64,000 bases of DNA from Nocardiopsis sp. TSRI0078. Its GTDB lineage: Bacteria; Actinomycetota; Actinomycetes; Streptosporangiales; Streptosporangiaceae. Shown piece after piece: positions 62,695 to 64,000 of this stretch (positions are counted from its first letter, which is position 1; every line of letters starts with the position of its first letter). Under the pieces are notes generated by a model, which ran no database searches, had not been told where the DNA came from, and saw only the letters and a program-made list of their open reading frames with translations. Location: the NCBI RefSeq assembly GCF_001905145.1, contig NZ_LWLB01000032.1, forward strand, positions 160,622 to 224,621, given 5' to 3'. The position numbers and the translations under genes were made by a program.

Positions 62695-63291
62695 TCAGGC
62701 GAAGAGGGTCCTGTCGAGCATGGCGACGAGCTCCTCGGCGGCGGCGAGCGGGTCGTAGTCGGGGTGGTCCAGGTGCTCGGCCACGATCGCGTCGATGCCG
62801 CCGCCGACGATCAGCGCCGTGGTGCGCAGGTCCAGGTCCGAGCTGGCCCCGCGCGCCTGCCGCGCGGCGTGCATCAGGTCCGCCAGGGGGCGCCAGCGCT
62901 CGCTGGAGCGGCGCTCCCCGCCGTCGGACACCGCCGCGATGATCACCCGGGTGTACCCCGGGTGGTCCCGCAGGTAGCCGACCATCGAGCGGACGTAGGC
63001 GGCGGGCGCCCGCTCGGGACCGGCGCTCTCGACGGCCTCGCCCACGTGCTCCACCAGGCCCGTGAGCGCGCTCTCCCGGGCCGCGCGCACCAGGGCGTCC
63101 TTGGAGCGGAAGTGGTACAGCACCGCCGCCTTGGTGATCCCGGCCGCCTCGGCGATGCGGGCCAGCGAGGTCCCCGCGTCCCCGTGCTCGGCGATGAGCC
63201 GGACCGTCACGTCGATGAGCTGGGCGCGTCGCGCCTGTTCGGTCAGGGTGAGCTCTCCGCTCGCCCCGGAACGGGGGTTCTCTCTTGCCAT
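62695..63291 (-). CDS. TetR-family regulator
   Basis: A 198-residue TetR protein. The DNA-binding domain (QLIDVTVRLIAEHGDAGTS, IAEAAGITKAAVLYHFRSK) lies at residues 22-70. The C-terminal helical domain has YLRDHPGYTRVIIAAVSDGG. Two copies of TTACC-N3-CGGT-N-A lie at 63303 and 63323, just upstream of its start, so it should repress itself and the divergent hydrolase. Confidence 0.87.
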   Translation of the reverse strand: MARENPRSGASGELTLTEQARRAQLIDVTVRLIAEHGDAGTSLARIAEAAGITKAAVLYHFRSKDALVRAARESALTGLVEHVGEAVESAGPERAPAAYVRSMVGYLRDHPGYTRVIIAAVSDGGERRSSERWRPLADLMHAARQARGASSDLDLRTTALIVGGGIDAIVAEHLDHPDYDPLAAAEELVAMLDRTLFA

Positions 63292-63302
63292 GACTCCGGA
63301 AC

Positions 63303-63336
63303 TTACCGTACGGTCAGATTACTTACCAATCGGTTA
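63303..63336. promoter_or_regulatory. Tandem TetR operators, 20 bp apart
   Basis: TTACCGTACGGTCA (63303-63316) and TTACCAATCGGTTA (63323-63336) share TTACC-N3-CGGT-N-A and start exactly two helix turns apart. They lie between the divergent TetR and alpha/beta hydrolase starts. Cooperative binding of two dimers is likely. Confidence 0.6.
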
Positions 63337-63342
63337 GGGGGA

Positions 63343-64000
63343 GTGGTGGAGAAGAAACGGCAGCGGGGCCGGCGGGTCCTCCTCGTGCTCGGCGCCGTCA
63401 CCGCCGCGGTGCTCGTCGCCGCGGTCGCCCTGCGCACGCCCTCCCCGGCGGGGCACTGGCGCTCGGCCGAGGGGTACGACGCGTTCATGGAGGCCTACGA
63501 GGCCGCGATGGCGGAGCTGCCCCGTCCGGACGCCGAGGTCGACGTGCGCACGGACTACGGGGTCGTGCGGATGTACCGCTTCGAGGGAACGGGCGGCGCA
63601 CATAGTCCGCTGGTGCTCCTGCCCGGGCGGGCGTCGGCCTCGCCGGTCTGGGCGGACAACCTGCCGTCCCTGCTGGAGGTGGGGGACGTCTACACGGTCG
63701 ACCTGCTGGGAGAACCGGGCCTGAGCGTGCAGGCCAGGCCCATCGAGGACGACGAGGACCAGGCGGAGTGGCTGCACCAGGCCCTCGGCGGCCTGCCCGA
63801 GGAGGAGTTCCACCTGGTGGGGCTCTCGATCGGCGGTTGGACGGCGGCGAACCTCGCCACGCGCGAGCCCTCGCTCCTCGCCACCGTGACGCTGGTCGAC
63901 CCGGTGTTCGTCCTCGACGGCATGCCCCTGGAGACGGTCATGCGCTCCCTGCCCGCCTCGCTGCCCTGGCTGCCGCGCTCCTGGCGGGAGGGGTTCAACT
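63343..64000 (+). CDS. Alpha/beta hydrolase, exported, N-terminal part (cut by window edge)
   Basis: The frame starts with GTG (63343, or GTG 63346) after GGGGGA and stays open to the window end for 219 residues. A membrane anchor or signal lies at residues 10-28 (RVLLVLGAVTAAVLVAAVAL). The hydrolase core shows LVLLPGRASASPVWADN, VYTVDLLGEPGLS and the nucleophile elbow VGLSIGGWTAANLA, with Ser as nucleophile. The catalytic His lies outside. It is divergent from the TetR gene, which probably represses it. Confidence 0.8.
   Translation, partial: MVEKKRQRGRRVLLVLGAVTAAVLVAAVALRTPSPAGHWRSAEGYDAFMEAYEAAMAELPRPDAEVDVRTDYGVVRMYRFEGTGGAHSPLVLLPGRASASPVWADNLPSLLEVGDVYTVDLLGEPGLSVQARPIEDDEDQAEWLHQALGGLPEEEFHLVGLSIGGWTAANLATREPSLLATVTLVDPVFVLDGMPLETVMRSLPASLPWLPRSWREGFN

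Noticed and set aside
1..64000. tRNA, rRNA, CRISPR or insertion sequences
   Set aside because: No GGTTCGAATCC-type tRNA arm in a cloverleaf context, no regular short direct repeats and no transposase motifs were seen anywhere.

Overview
The window is about 64 kb of very GC-rich DNA (coding third positions nearly all G or C) from an actinobacterial chromosome. A conservon, a WhiJ/AbaA-like XRE-DUF397-ATPase locus, an actinobacterial aztABCD zinc locus, many TetR/LacI/PadR regulators and GTG/TTG starts point to a filamentous actinomycete. Nocardiopsis or a relative is my inference and was not tested by alignment. I saw no rRNA, tRNA, CRISPR array, transposase or replication origin.

Layout. 0-7.5 kb: a cut TetR gene and a divergent MFS exporter sharing an operator, an F420-type nitroreductase, a MATE exporter, an AhpD-like protein, a decayed VOC gene, a small membrane protein, and a regulator-serine hydrolase-membrane protein operon behind stacked palindromes. 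7.8-13.5 kb: a complete conservon (CvnA-D plus a P450 lacking the ExxR motif), followed convergently by a CypX/CYP134-like P450. 13.5-24.5 kb: a long AT-rich hairpin, PadR regulator, SDR, epoxide hydrolase, sirtuin, lipoprotein, pyruvate carboxylase, DUF488/DUF2945 pair and a TetR. 24.5-28 kb: hemerythrin, then an array of immunity-type genes (DUF4240, frameshifted barstar, two unknowns, SUFU) with no visible toxin.

28-36.6 kb: a secreted GHL10 glycoside hydrolase, a frameshifted CorA-like membrane protein, a LacI regulator with manD and the remnant of a sugar hydrolase, a DUF4232 membrane protein and an unrecognised beta-rich protein. 36.7-41.9 kb: a zinc-uptake locus (aztA divergent from aztB-aztD-aztC-aztD-like) around a perfect 19-bp Zur-type palindrome. 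42-45.4 kb: two conserved unknowns and a CPA2 (Kef-type) antiporter.

45.5-55 kb: MFS transporter, lipase-like hydrolase and seven tightly packed genes (SDR, FAH, extradiol-type VOC dioxygenase, amidohydrolase, flavin monooxygenase, cyclase, FAH), divergent from a LysR regulator. This looks like an aromatic ring hydroxylation and cleavage operon of unknown substrate. 56-58.6 kb: a second long hairpin and the DUF397/XRE/ATPase developmental-type cluster. 58.7-64 kb: OYE reductase with MerR, an ECF41-like sigma factor with an AhpD-like gene carrying a textbook ECF41 promoter and a divergent DoxX gene, and a TetR with two operators beside a cut alpha/beta hydrolase gene.
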